The notes under the pieces were generated by a model. That model had not been told where the DNA came from, made no database searches, and saw only the letters and a list, made by a program, of their open reading frames with translations. DNA of 33,848 nucleotides from Acidovorax sp. SCN 68-22 (lineage in GTDB: Bacteria > Pseudomonadota > Gammaproteobacteria > Burkholderiales > Burkholderiaceae_C), in the NCBI GenBank assembly GCA_001724785.1, contig MEDL01000009.1:1-33848 (forward strand), written 5' to 3'. The number at the start of each line of letters is the position of its first letter. Position 1 is the first letter of the stretch. This document shows positions 16,955 to 24,741 of this stretch, in pieces. The position numbers and the translations under genes are program-made.

Positions 16955-17650
16955 TTATTCGGCGCGCTGGCGGTCGGAGGCGTAGACCGCCGCCTGCACG
17001 CGCGAGCTCAGGCCGAGCTTGCGCAGGATGTGCTGCACGTGGATCTTCACCGTGGTTTCGGCGATGGAGAGCTGGCGCGCGATCTCCTTGTTGCTCGCGC
17101 CGCGGGCGATCTCGCGCAGCACGTCCTCCTCGCGCGGGGAGAGCACCGGCGCGGCCGGTGCAGCGCCGCCGGGTTGCAGCGGCGCGGGGGCCGGCGCCTC
17201 CGGCACGGGCGGCCCGCCCTGCGCCTGGAAGGCGGCCACCAGCTTGCCCATCAGTTCCGGGCTGACCACCGGCTCGCCGGCGGCGGCGGCGCGTATGGCA
17301 TCGGCCAGCAGGTCGCCGTCGATGGTCTTGAGCAGATAGCCGTGCGCCCCGTTGCGCAGTGCGGCGGCCAGGTCGTGCGCATCCTCGCTGACCGTGAGCA
17401 TGAGCACGTGGCTGGCCGGCGCGGCTCGGCGCAGGCTTCCCACCGCGTCCACGCCGGCCACGCCGGGCAGGTGGTTGTCGAGCAGGATCACGTCGGGCTG
17501 CAGGCCGGGCACCAGGCGCAGCGCCTCGCCGGCGTCGCCCGCCTCGCCCACCACCTGCAGGCCCTCGTCCTGCGACAGCAGGGCCACCAGGCCGCGGCGA
17601 AACAGCGTGTGGTCGTCCACCACGAAGACGGAGATCGGCCGGTGGATCAC
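16955..17650 (-). CDS. narL: Nitrate-responsive two-component response regulator
   Basis: A 231-residue regulator with a receiver domain (acidic pair D12/D13, phospho-acceptor D58 in LLDNHLPG, K108 in GYLLK) and a C-terminal LuxR-type helix-turn-helix (about 168-228, with SNKEIARQLSIAETTVKIHV). A proline/alanine-rich linker (147-168) joins them. The GTG start at 17650 overlaps the narX stop (GTGA), so the pair is translationally coupled. It very likely activates the narK1K2GHJI operon immediately downstream on the same strand. Confidence 0.93.
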   Translation of the reverse strand: MIHRPISVFVVDDHTLFRRGLVALLSQDEGLQVVGEAGDAGEALRLVPGLQPDVILLDNHLPGVAGVDAVGSLRRAAPASHVLMLTVSEDAHDLAAALRNGAHGYLLKTIDGDLLADAIRAAAAGEPVVSPELMGKLVAAFQAQGGPPVPEAPAPAPLQPGGAAPAAPVLSPREEDVLREIARGASNKEIARQLSIAETTVKIHVQHILRKLGLSSRVQAAVYASDRQRAE

Positions 17651-19566
17651 GGCGCGCTCCAGGCCGGCAGGTCGCGCGGCGGCGCCGGGTTGGCGGCGCC
17701 GGCATCGGCCGGGGGCAGCTCGATGACCACGGTGGTGCCAGCGCCGGGCGCGGAGCGGATGTCCACGCGCGCGCCTATGCCCTGCGCGCGCTCGCGCACG
17801 ATGCCCAGGCCCACATGCAGCGACGCGTGCGCCGCCGCAGCGCCCGTGTCGAAGCCCACGCCGTCGTCCTGCACCTCGAAACGCCAGCAGGGGTGGCGCT
17901 GCACGCGCACATCGACGCGCGCCGCGCCGGCGTGCTTGCGCACGTTGGACAGCGCCTCCTGCACCATGTGCAGCACCTGGATCTGCACGTCGGGCGCGAG
18001 CGGCAGGCCGTGGCCCTCCATGGCGAGGTGCGCGGCAATGCCCGTCTGGTGGCCGAACTTGGACAGCGTGGTGCGCAGCGCCTCCTCGATGTCCTCCTCG
18101 TTCGCCCGCGTGCGAAAGTGCACCAGCAGCTCGCGCACGTCGGCGTAGCACTCGCGCACGCCCACGTCGAGCTCGGCCATGCTGCGGTCGCGCGCGGCGT
18201 CGTTGCCCTTCTTCACCGCATCGCGCAGCAACTGCGTCTGGATCTTCAGGAAAGCGAGCGACTGGGCGATCGAGTCGTGCAGCTCGCGCGCGATCAGGCT
18301 GCGCTCGTCCGACACCGCCGCCTCGCGCTCCAGCGCCGCAGCGCGCAGGCCCTCCATGGAGCTCGCCAGGTGGCGCACCATGGCGTCGAGCAGTTCGCGC
18401 ATTTCCTCGGACACGCCGGCGTCGCTGCGGAAGAACAGGTTGAGCTCGCCGAGCACGCGCTGGTGCTGGGCGATGGGAATCGCCACCACCAGGCGGTAGC
18501 CCGCCTCGTGGCAGTGCGGCAATTCCATCTGCATGTCGGGAACGATGGGGATGACGCGCATGCGCGCCTGGCCATAGCTCTGGCCGCACAGGCAGTTGCC
18601 GGCGTTCAGGCAGTGCTCTTCCTGCGCCATGGTCTCGGGCATGCCGTCGGCGGCGAGCATCACGTAGCGCTCGTTGCCCTCGTCGGACCAGCGGATGGCG
18701 GCCGCATCCGCGCCGGCGACCTGGCGCACCTGCCGCACGAAGCCACTCGCCAGGGCCTGCAGGCTGCCCGCCTGCGCCGCCTGCGCGCTGACTTCGTACA
18801 GCGCGGCCAGGCGCTGGTTCTTGATTTCCACGCTGGCGGTCTTCTCGCGCACCTTGCGCTCCAGGTCGGTGTGCGAGGTCTGCAGGGCATGCACCATCAG
18901 GTTGAAGCCGGCCGCGAGCTGACCGAACTCGTCGTCGCTGTCCACGGGCAGCCGCGTGCCGAGCTCGCCCTGGCGCACCCGCTCGAGCGCCTGCTGCATG
19001 CGCGCGACCGGGTTCAGCACCACCAGGTAGAGCATCACCACGGCGCCGAACGCGACAAAGACGGCCACGCCCATGAGGAACAGTTGCAGCACGTGCAGCG
19101 CCGCCGTCCAGCGCGCGATCTGCACCTCGATGGCATCGACGAAAGCGTTCATCACCGCGGTCAGCGCATCGGCACGCGCCAGCAGCTCGGGGCCGGGCGC
19201 CGCCTCGGGCAGCAGCCACTGCGCACGCACCTCGGCCCACTGGGCGCGCACCTGCGCGAAGCGTGCGCGCGTGTCGGCACTCCAGGGAACGAACAGCGGG
19301 TGCGCGGGGTCGCCGGTCTCCAGCAGCTGCAGGCTGGCGTCCATCTTCTCGATGCGCTGGAGCAGCTCGCCGCGCGGTCCGCTTTCCACGGCCAGCGCCA
19401 TGCGCATGGTGTTCATGCGCAAGCGCCCGGCCTCGTTCACGGCGGCGGCGCCACCTTCGAGCTTCCAGGTGACCCACAGCGTCACGCCGATGGAGGTCAG
19501 CGTGAACAACAAGAACCCCAGCCCCATGGCCAGCAGCTTGGTGGTGAGCGTGGCGCGCGTGCGCAT
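17647..19566 (-). CDS. narX: Nitrate/nitrite sensor histidine kinase
   Basis: A 639-residue inner-membrane sensor. Helices at about 10-33 and 158-184 enclose a periplasmic domain that starts with a P-box, NEAGRLRMNTMRMAL (44-58), the nitrate-binding signature of NarX/NarQ. Then follow HAMP, a GAF-like domain with the NarX-type cysteine cluster C319/C325/C327 (CLNAGNCLCGQ), the H-box with H430 (ARELHDSIAQSLAFLKIQ) and an HPK7-type ATPase domain. ATG 19566 gives a normal-length protein. It is divergent from the chaN-like gene, with only 52 bases between the starts. Confidence 0.94.
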   Translation of the reverse strand: MRTRATLTTKLLAMGLGFLLFTLTSIGVTLWVTWKLEGGAAAVNEAGRLRMNTMRMALAVESGPRGELLQRIEKMDASLQLLETGDPAHPLFVPWSADTRARFAQVRAQWAEVRAQWLLPEAAPGPELLARADALTAVMNAFVDAIEVQIARWTAALHVLQLFLMGVAVFVAFGAVVMLYLVVLNPVARMQQALERVRQGELGTRLPVDSDDEFGQLAAGFNLMVHALQTSHTDLERKVREKTASVEIKNQRLAALYEVSAQAAQAGSLQALASGFVRQVRQVAGADAAAIRWSDEGNERYVMLAADGMPETMAQEEHCLNAGNCLCGQSYGQARMRVIPIVPDMQMELPHCHEAGYRLVVAIPIAQHQRVLGELNLFFRSDAGVSEEMRELLDAMVRHLASSMEGLRAAALEREAAVSDERSLIARELHDSIAQSLAFLKIQTQLLRDAVKKGNDAARDRSMAELDVGVRECYADVRELLVHFRTRANEEDIEEALRTTLSKFGHQTGIAAHLAMEGHGLPLAPDVQIQVLHMVQEALSNVRKHAGAARVDVRVQRHPCWRFEVQDDGVGFDTGAAAAHASLHVGLGIVRERAQGIGARVDIRSAPGAGTTVVIELPPADAGAANPAPPRDLPAWSAP

Positions 19567-19618
19567 GGCGGGCAGTGTAAGGGAGCCATTCGCCGCCAGA
19601 GCGCCACAATGCGTGGCC

Positions 19619-20458
19619 ATGACCGCTGCCTGCTTCCCGACTCCGGCGACCACCCGCCGCCTGCTCGCCCTCACGGTGCTGCTGCTGGCCGGCTGCGCAG
19701 CGCCCGCGCGCCTGCCGCCCGCCTGGCCGGGCAGCCTGGCGCAGCTGCTGCCGGCCGACGTGCTGCTGCTGGGCGAGCAGCACGACGCTCCGGCCCACCA
19801 GGTCATGGAGCGCGCCGCCGTGCAGTGGCTCGCCGCCTCGGGGCACCTGTCTGCGCTGGTGATTGAAATGGCGGATGCCGGCCGCAGCACGGCGGGTCTG
19901 GCGCCGGGCGCGGGCGCCGCCGAGGTGCGCGCCGCCCTCGGCTGGGATGAGCGTCTCTGGCCCTGGGAGCGCTACGCCGGCGTGGTGCTGGCCGCCGTGC
20001 GCGCCGGCGTTCCGGTGCTCGGCGGCAACCTGCCGCGCGCCGCCATGCGCGGCGCCATGCAGGACACCGCGCTCGATGCCGCGCTCACCCCCGGCGCCCA
20101 CGCCGCCCAGCTGCACGCCGTGCGCGAAGGCCACTGCGGGCTGCTGCCCGAGGCGCAGCTGCCCGGCATGGTGCGTATCCAGATCGCACGCGACCAGAGC
20201 ATGGCGCGCACCGTGGCCGCCGCGCCGCGCGCGCCGGGGCGGGTGGTGCTGCTGGTGGCGGGCGGGGGCCACGTGCTGCGCAGCCGTGGCGTGCCCGTGC
20301 ATTTGCCCAAAAATTTGAGGCAAAAAGTGGTTCTAGCGCATGCGGGAGTAGGCGATGCAGCTATTGATACAGAAGCAGACATGCGCGCTGCCACCGCCGC
20401 CCTGCCGGCGCACGACGCCTGCGCCCCGCTGCGCGCGCAGGCCGCCGCGCGCGAATAA
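19619..20458 (+). CDS. ChaN-family (DUF399) lipoprotein
   Basis: A 279-residue protein with a lipoprotein signal: arginines at 13-14, a hydrophobic stretch and the lipobox LLAGC with Cys26. The ChaN-family core is seen as DVLLLGEQHDAPAHQVMER (about 48-66) and a C-terminal VVLLVAGGGHVLRSRGVPVHL. Campylobacter ChaN binds heme pairs and is an iron-regulated outer-membrane lipoprotein; the substrate here is unknown. Residues about 231-253 are encoded by a degenerate copy of the dispersed repeat seen at 16857 and 29404. It is likely monocistronic, followed by the nrdA regulatory region. Confidence 0.82.
   Translation: MTAACFPTPATTRRLLALTVLLLAGCAAPARLPPAWPGSLAQLLPADVLLLGEQHDAPAHQVMERAAVQWLAASGHLSALVIEMADAGRSTAGLAPGAGAAEVRAALGWDERLWPWERYAGVVLAAVRAGVPVLGGNLPRAAMRGAMQDTALDAALTPGAHAAQLHAVREGHCGLLPEAQLPGMVRIQIARDQSMARTVAAAPRAPGRVVLLVAGGGHVLRSRGVPVHLPKNLRQKVVLAHAGVGDAAIDTEADMRAATAALPAHDACAPLRAQAAARE
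20309..20376. repeat. Degenerate dispersed repeat, copy C, inside the chaN-like gene
   Basis: aaatttgaggcaaaaagtgg followed by ttctagcgcatgcgg and cagctattgatacagaagc aligns in order with the elements at 16857 and 29404 (aaattt-caa-ggcctctagcgctta-agctat). Unlike those it lies within an open reading frame. Confidence 0.55.
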
Positions 20459-20489
20459 GCCGCCCCCCCCCGCAGGAAAGGGTGCGAAA

Positions 20490-20507
20490 GCGCTATATAT
20501 TGCGCCT
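20490..20507 (+). promoter_or_regulatory. Candidate NrdR box overlapping the nrdA -10 element
   Basis: gcgctatatattgcgc (20490-20505) is palindromic at all but one pair. It agrees with the NrdR box ACACWATATATWGTGT at 12 of 16 positions, all differences being A-to-G or T-to-C. Within it, TATATT (20496-20501) is a good -10 hexamer that would start transcription at about 20507, exactly where the cobalamin riboswitch begins. I see no second box at the usual spacing and no clear -35. Confidence 0.6.
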
Positions 20508-20702
20508 GTCGGTATTCGCCCGCTGGCTCAGCGGGGGGATTGAAAAGGGAATCCGGTGCAAACCCGGAACTGCCCCGCAGCGGTAAGTGGAAGCGACCGG
20601 CCTCAACAGCACTGGACCCCAGCGTCCGGGAAGCGAGGCCCAGTAGGTGGAGTTCGGCCCCGCGCCCGAGCTCCGTGCCACGAGTCCGAAGACCTGCCGG
20701 CA
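20507..20702 (+). promoter_or_regulatory. Cobalamin (B12) riboswitch aptamer
   Basis: All the conserved landmarks of the cobalamin aptamer appear in order. The closing stem P1 pairs tgtcggta (20507-20514) with tgccggca (20695-20702). Next come gaaaagggaatccggtgcaa at about 20542-20561, then ctgccccgcagcggtaag, and finally the B12 box agtccgaagacctgcc (20683-20698), which fits the consensus. It precedes a B12-independent ribonucleotide reductase, so B12 binding should switch nrdAB off. The 130 bases between the aptamer and the reading frame form the expression platform. Confidence 0.95.
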
Positions 20703-20866
20703 CACCGTCGCGAACGCGGCGGTGCGGGTGACGTCTTCCGCGGGGAAGTGCGTCGCGGGCCGGGCCGCCATGGCTTGGCTGCGCGCCATCCTCCACTACG
20801 TCCCCACCGGTCCTGCGCGAGGGAGCAGGTGATTGGTCTGCAAGCCGCCAACACTGCGGCGGCTTG
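20703..20866 (+). promoter_or_regulatory. Riboswitch expression platform with three hairpins
   Basis: Three stems can be drawn. 20703-20724 has an 8-pair stem (caccgtcg/cggcggtg, one T-G). cctgc/gcagg (20812-20816, 20825-20829) places the gggag ribosome-binding motif partly in its loop and stem. caagccgcc/ggcggcttg (20841-20849, 20858-20866) is a perfect 9-pair stem with an 8-base loop. None is followed by a T-run, so control of translation initiation is more likely than termination. Which fold forms with B12 is not decidable by eye. Confidence 0.55.
20770..20832 (+). CDS. Possible 20-residue leader peptide ahead of nrdA
   Basis: ATG at 20770 opens a 20-codon frame (MAWLRAILHYVPTGPARGSR) whose TGA stop (20830-20832) directly abuts the TTG at 20833 that opens the nrdA frame. 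No good ribosome binding site precedes it. The adjacency would allow translational coupling, but chance is quite possible. Confidence 0.25.
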   Translation: MAWLRAILHYVPTGPARGSR

Positions 20867-23331
20867 CCCTGTGGGATGCCTCCGTGCTGGAACTCATCAT
20901 CAAACGCGACGGCCATGTGGAGCCGTTCACTCCCTATAAGCTCAACCAATGGGGCCAATGGGCCGCGCAGACCCTGGGCGATGCCGTGGACTGGCCCTCG
21001 GCGGTGCTCGAAACCGTCTCATCAATGTCCTCTACTGCGACTTCACGCGAGCTGCAGCAGCAGCTCATTCGAACCTGTCTGGACTTCGATACCTGGTCCT
21101 ACAACCGCATGGCCGGGCGGCTGTATGCAACGCTGATCCGCAAGGACCTGTACCGCAACCAGCGTCCCACGGTGCTGGCGCTGCACCGCAAGCTCCAGCA
21201 GCTGGGGTTCATGGAGATGCTGGACTATTCCGAGTCCGAGTACGCGGTGATCCAGGAGTGGATAGACCACGAGCGCGACTTCGAATATGCGCACTATCAG
21301 TTGCACACCCATCTCACCAAGTACGCCATCGCCGACCGGGTGCAGGGCGTGTATTACGAATCGCCCCAGTTCATCTATATGCGCATGGCGATGGCGCTCG
21401 CCGTGGATCAGCCGCGCGAGCGCCGCATGCAAGACGTGCAACGTTTCTACGAGCATCTGTCCAAGAACCGCATCAACGCACCCACGCCCAACCACGTCAA
21501 CCTGGGCACGCCGCTGCGGGGCTACGCCAGTTGCTGCCTGTATACGGTGGCGGACAACGCGCGCTCGATTGCCGTGGGCAACCACATCGCCAACACCATG
21601 ACCTACATGAGCGCCGGTATCGGCGCGCACATGGCCACGCGCTCGGTCAACGATCCGGTGCGCGGCGGTGTGATCCGCCACCAGGGCAAGCTTCCCTATT
21701 ACCGCGCCCTGGTCGCCGAAGTGAAGTCCAACCTGCAAAACGGGCGCGGCGGTGCATGCACGACGTACTTTCCCGTCTTCGACCCGGAGGTGGATACGCT
21801 CTTGCGGCTGAAGAACCCCATGTCCACCGAGGACAAAAAGATTCGCGGCATGGATTACTCCTGGGGCGGCAACCGCTTCTTCGCGCGCAAGGTGGCCAGG
21901 AACGAGGAGATCTTCCTCTTCAACTGCCACACCGCGCCCGACCTGCACGCCGCGCTGTACAGCGGCGACGAGGCCGAGTTCGAGCGGCTGTACGCCCGCT
22001 ACGAGGCCGACGAAAACTTCGAGAAAAAATGGGTGAGCGCGCGCGAGTTGCTCATCACGGCCAGCAACGAGTGGAATGAAACGGGCCGAGTCTATGAGCA
22101 CAACATCTCGGAGATGAACCGCCACACCCCGTTCAAGGACACGATTTACAGCTCCAATCTGTGCGCCGAGATCGCCCTGCCCACCGCCGCCTACAACCAC
22201 ATCACGGAGCTCTACGCCGAGGAAGACATCTCGTTTGTGGAGGTGCAATTCATCGACGGCACGCGCCGCGAAGTCCCGGGCAAGGCGCAAGTGCACACCC
22301 AGCGCGGCATGGTCTGGCCCGATGACCTGCAGGCGGGGGACGCGCTCGATGGCTTGCCAATCGAGGTGGTGCTGCGCCGCTCCGCGCCTGAGGTCGCGAC
22401 CTGCAATCTGGCCGGCATCGTCGTCTCCAACGTCGAATCCGAAAGCCAGTACGCCGAGGTGGCCTACTACGCGCTGCTCATGATCGACAAGTGCATTCAT
22501 CTGGCGCACTACGAGCTGCCCCAGGTGGGCGTGACCTCGCGCAAGCGCCTGAATGCCGGCGTGGGCATTCTTGGCCTGGCGCATTTGATGGCGAAAAACG
22601 GCAAGCGCTACACCGACCAGGAAGGCAAGCAGTTCATTCACGAAGTGGCCGAGCGCCACTACTACCATCTGGCGCGCGCCAGCTTGAAACTCGGCAAAGA
22701 GCTGGGCAATGCGCCCTGGATGCACAAGACGCGCTGGCCCGAGGGTTGGCTGCCCACGGACACCTGCAACCCGCACGTTGACAAGATCGCGCCTTTCACG
22801 CTGCGTTACGACTGGGAAGCGCTACGCCGCGATATCGTGGCCAACGGCGGCATTCGCAATTCGGTGCTGGTGGCGCACATGCCCACCGAAACATCGGCCA
22901 ATGCGTCGGGTACCACCAACGGCCTTTACCCGGTGCGCGAGCTCACGCTCATCAAGACCGATAACCAGCGCGTGAACTACTGGGCCGCTCCCGACAGCGA
23001 CACGCTGGCCGGGCAGTACCAGTCGGCCTGGGACATTCCTGCACGCGACATGACCGAGCTCTATGCCATCGTGCAGAAGTGGACCGACCAAGGAATCTCG
23101 GCGGACTTCTACCGCCGGGTGATCGGTGACGCCTCCATCGCCACCACCGAGCTGATCGAGGACTACCTCTACCGCGTCAAGCTGGGCCTGAAGTCCAAGT
23201 ACTACATGAACCAGAAGACCTCCAACGGCATGAAGGCGGTGGCCGATCTGACGGCCGTGGCCATGCCCGCGGCCGAAGCGGCAGTCAGTGCCGATACGAC
23301 CGACAGCGATTGCGAAGCCTGCACCCTCTGA
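20833..23331 (+). CDS. nrdA: Class Ia-type ribonucleoside-diphosphate reductase, large subunit
   Basis: The protein (832 residues from TTG 20833) reduces ribonucleoside diphosphates using a radical from NrdB. Visible are an N-terminal ATP-cone (about 20-110), the redox cysteine C234 in YASCCLYT, C444 in SSNLCAEI (radical), C524 in TCNLAG (redox partner), the radical-path pair Y790/Y791 and the C-terminal C827/C830 (CEACTL) that accepts electrons from glutaredoxin. C444 and C524 are 80 residues apart versus 23 in E. coli, so about 57 residues are inserted. The start is uncertain: TTG 20833 has GGAG 7 bases upstream; GTG 20884 has GGGA upstream and follows the 9-pair hairpin. B12 riboswitch upstream. 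Confidence 0.94.
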   Translation: MVCKPPTLRRLALWDASVLELIIKRDGHVEPFTPYKLNQWGQWAAQTLGDAVDWPSAVLETVSSMSSTATSRELQQQLIRTCLDFDTWSYNRMAGRLYATLIRKDLYRNQRPTVLALHRKLQQLGFMEMLDYSESEYAVIQEWIDHERDFEYAHYQLHTHLTKYAIADRVQGVYYESPQFIYMRMAMALAVDQPRERRMQDVQRFYEHLSKNRINAPTPNHVNLGTPLRGYASCCLYTVADNARSIAVGNHIANTMTYMSAGIGAHMATRSVNDPVRGGVIRHQGKLPYYRALVAEVKSNLQNGRGGACTTYFPVFDPEVDTLLRLKNPMSTEDKKIRGMDYSWGGNRFFARKVARNEEIFLFNCHTAPDLHAALYSGDEAEFERLYARYEADENFEKKWVSARELLITASNEWNETGRVYEHNISEMNRHTPFKDTIYSSNLCAEIALPTAAYNHITELYAEEDISFVEVQFIDGTRREVPGKAQVHTQRGMVWPDDLQAGDALDGLPIEVVLRRSAPEVATCNLAGIVVSNVESESQYAEVAYYALLMIDKCIHLAHYELPQVGVTSRKRLNAGVGILGLAHLMAKNGKRYTDQEGKQFIHEVAERHYYHLARASLKLGKELGNAPWMHKTRWPEGWLPTDTCNPHVDKIAPFTLRYDWEALRRDIVANGGIRNSVLVAHMPTETSANASGTTNGLYPVRELTLIKTDNQRVNYWAAPDSDTLAGQYQSAWDIPARDMTELYAIVQKWTDQGISADFYRRVIGDASIATTELIEDYLYRVKLGLKSKYYMNQKTSNGMKAVADLTAVAMPAAEAAVSADTTDSDCEACTL

Positions 23332-23350
23332 TCCCCAACCGATTGCGACC

Positions 23351-24448
23351 ATGACCGATACCGTCTTCAACTACGACAAGACCGACTACCAAAAGCCCTC
23401 GCTGCTGCTGGGCCAGCGCCCCGGGCTGTTCGATACCGTCAATCGCCACTACCCCGAGATCTGGAAGCTGTACAAGGCGCAGAAATCGCTCGACTGGGAC
23501 GAGAACGAGTTCGACTACTCCTCCTGCAATGCCGAGTTCAAGTCCTGCTCGCGCGCCACCTACGACATGATGATCAAGACCCTGGCCTGGCAGTGGGAGG
23601 CCGACTCGGTGGCTTCGCGCGCCATCGCCCCGGTGCTCGCGCCCTTCATCACGTCCAGCGAACTTTGGGCCGCTTGGCAACGCATCTCCGACAACGAGGT
23701 GGTGCACGCCGCCACCTACTCCGAGATCGTGCGCAATTCGTTCGACGACCCCAGCGTCATCCTGGATGAGATCCTGCGTGTTCAGGAAGCACACGACCGC
23801 CTGAGCGAAGTGGCGCGCGCCTTTGCGGTCGGCTACGAGGCCTCGCACAAATATGCGATCGGCCAGTTACCCAATGACCAAGCCACCTACAACGCGGTGT
23901 TCATGACCATCGTGGCGCTACTGTGCATGGAACGCATCCAGTTCATGGCGAGCTTTGCCATTACCTTTGCCATTTGCGACACGGGCCTGTTCCAGCCCAT
24001 TGGCAAAGCGATCCAGAAAATTGCACAGGACGAGCTTGAAATCCACGTCGAGCTCGATCGCGCCGTATTGCAGAACGAACTCGCAACCGAGCGTGGACAA
24101 GTCGCCTTGGCCCAATGCCATGGCCAGATCGAAAAAATGATCGAGGAAGTGGTGGACAGCGAGCTACGCTGGATCGACTATCTTTTTTCCGAAGGACGGG
24201 AACTCGTCGGCATGAACGCCGAGCGCCTATCCGCCTGGACGCTGTACTGCGCCAAGGACGTGTATCAGCTGCTGGGATTGGGCACCGGCAAATACCAGCT
24301 GCCCGCGCACAACCCGCTCAAGTTCATGGAGAAGTGGCTCAACATCTCCAAGACCCAGGCCTCGCCGCAGGAGCAGGACATTGCCGCCTACAAGGTCGGC
24401 GTGCTGCGCCGAACGGACGAGCACCAGATTTTCGACGCCGACTTCTGA
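23351..24448 (+). CDS. nrdB: Class Ia-type ribonucleoside-diphosphate reductase, small subunit
   Basis: A 365-residue di-iron protein that generates the tyrosyl radical for NrdA, requiring oxygen. Metal ligands D85, E116, H119, E194 and the radical tyrosine Y123 (NEVVHAATYSEI) match E. coli D84/E115/H118/E204/Y122. The last ligand pair appears in QDELEIHVE as E228-x3-H232, one residue wider than the E. coli E238-x2-H241 spacing. ATG 23351 is 19 bases after nrdA. The presence of the tyrosine argues against a tyrosine-less class Ic enzyme. Confidence 0.94.
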   Translation: MTDTVFNYDKTDYQKPSLLLGQRPGLFDTVNRHYPEIWKLYKAQKSLDWDENEFDYSSCNAEFKSCSRATYDMMIKTLAWQWEADSVASRAIAPVLAPFITSSELWAAWQRISDNEVVHAATYSEIVRNSFDDPSVILDEILRVQEAHDRLSEVARAFAVGYEASHKYAIGQLPNDQATYNAVFMTIVALLCMERIQFMASFAITFAICDTGLFQPIGKAIQKIAQDELEIHVELDRAVLQNELATERGQVALAQCHGQIEKMIEEVVDSELRWIDYLFSEGRELVGMNAERLSAWTLYCAKDVYQLLGLGTGKYQLPAHNPLKFMEKWLNISKTQASPQEQDIAAYKVGVLRRTDEHQIFDADF

Positions 24449-24488
24449 TCTCCCCTTTTTTTCCCACCATTCCCACCGAGAGCACCGC

Positions 24489-24737
24489 ATGGAAATCATC
24501 ATCTACGGCAAGGAGGGCTGCACCCAATGCGACAAGGCCCGCATGCTGTGCCAGATTGGATCGCTGGCGTTCGACTACCGCATCGTGGGCGCGGACATCA
24601 GCGTGCCCGCGTTGCAAGCCAAGGTGGGCCAGCCGGTACGCAGCCTGCCGCAGATCTTCATTCGCCGGGGCGAAGGCGATACCTACGTGGGCGGATACGA
24701 GGCGTTGCGCACCCACCTGCGCCAGCCGGTTGCCTGA
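24489..24737 (+). CDS. Glutaredoxin-like reductant of the NrdAB reductase
   Basis: An 82-residue thioredoxin-fold protein with an N-terminal beta strand MEIIIYGKEGC, redox motif CTQC (11-14), cis-proline LPQIF and a glutathione-binding-type GGYEAL. Length and position 40 bases after nrdB indicate the dedicated electron donor for the reductase, either glutaredoxin (glutathione-dependent) or NrdH-like (thioredoxin-reductase-dependent); the sequence alone does not settle which. Very probably last gene of the riboswitch-controlled operon. Confidence 0.85.
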   Translation: MEIIIYGKEGCTQCDKARMLCQIGSLAFDYRIVGADISVPALQAKVGQPVRSLPQIFIRRGEGDTYVGGYEALRTHLRQPVA

Positions 24738-24741
24738 AAAT

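Noticed and set aside
16955-20323. Long open frame suggesting a much larger narL product
   Set aside because: The upstream part overlaps narX in another frame and lacks domains; narL starts at GTG 17650 coupled to the narX stop.
20459-20489. Second NrdR box about 31 bases upstream of the first
   Set aside because: The expected interval is a C-run and GC-rich sequence without an AT core.
22231-22401. A splicing intein in nrdA
   Set aside because: No Cys/Ser at an N-terminal junction, no His-Asn at a C-terminal junction and too short; kept only as a Hint-like insertion.
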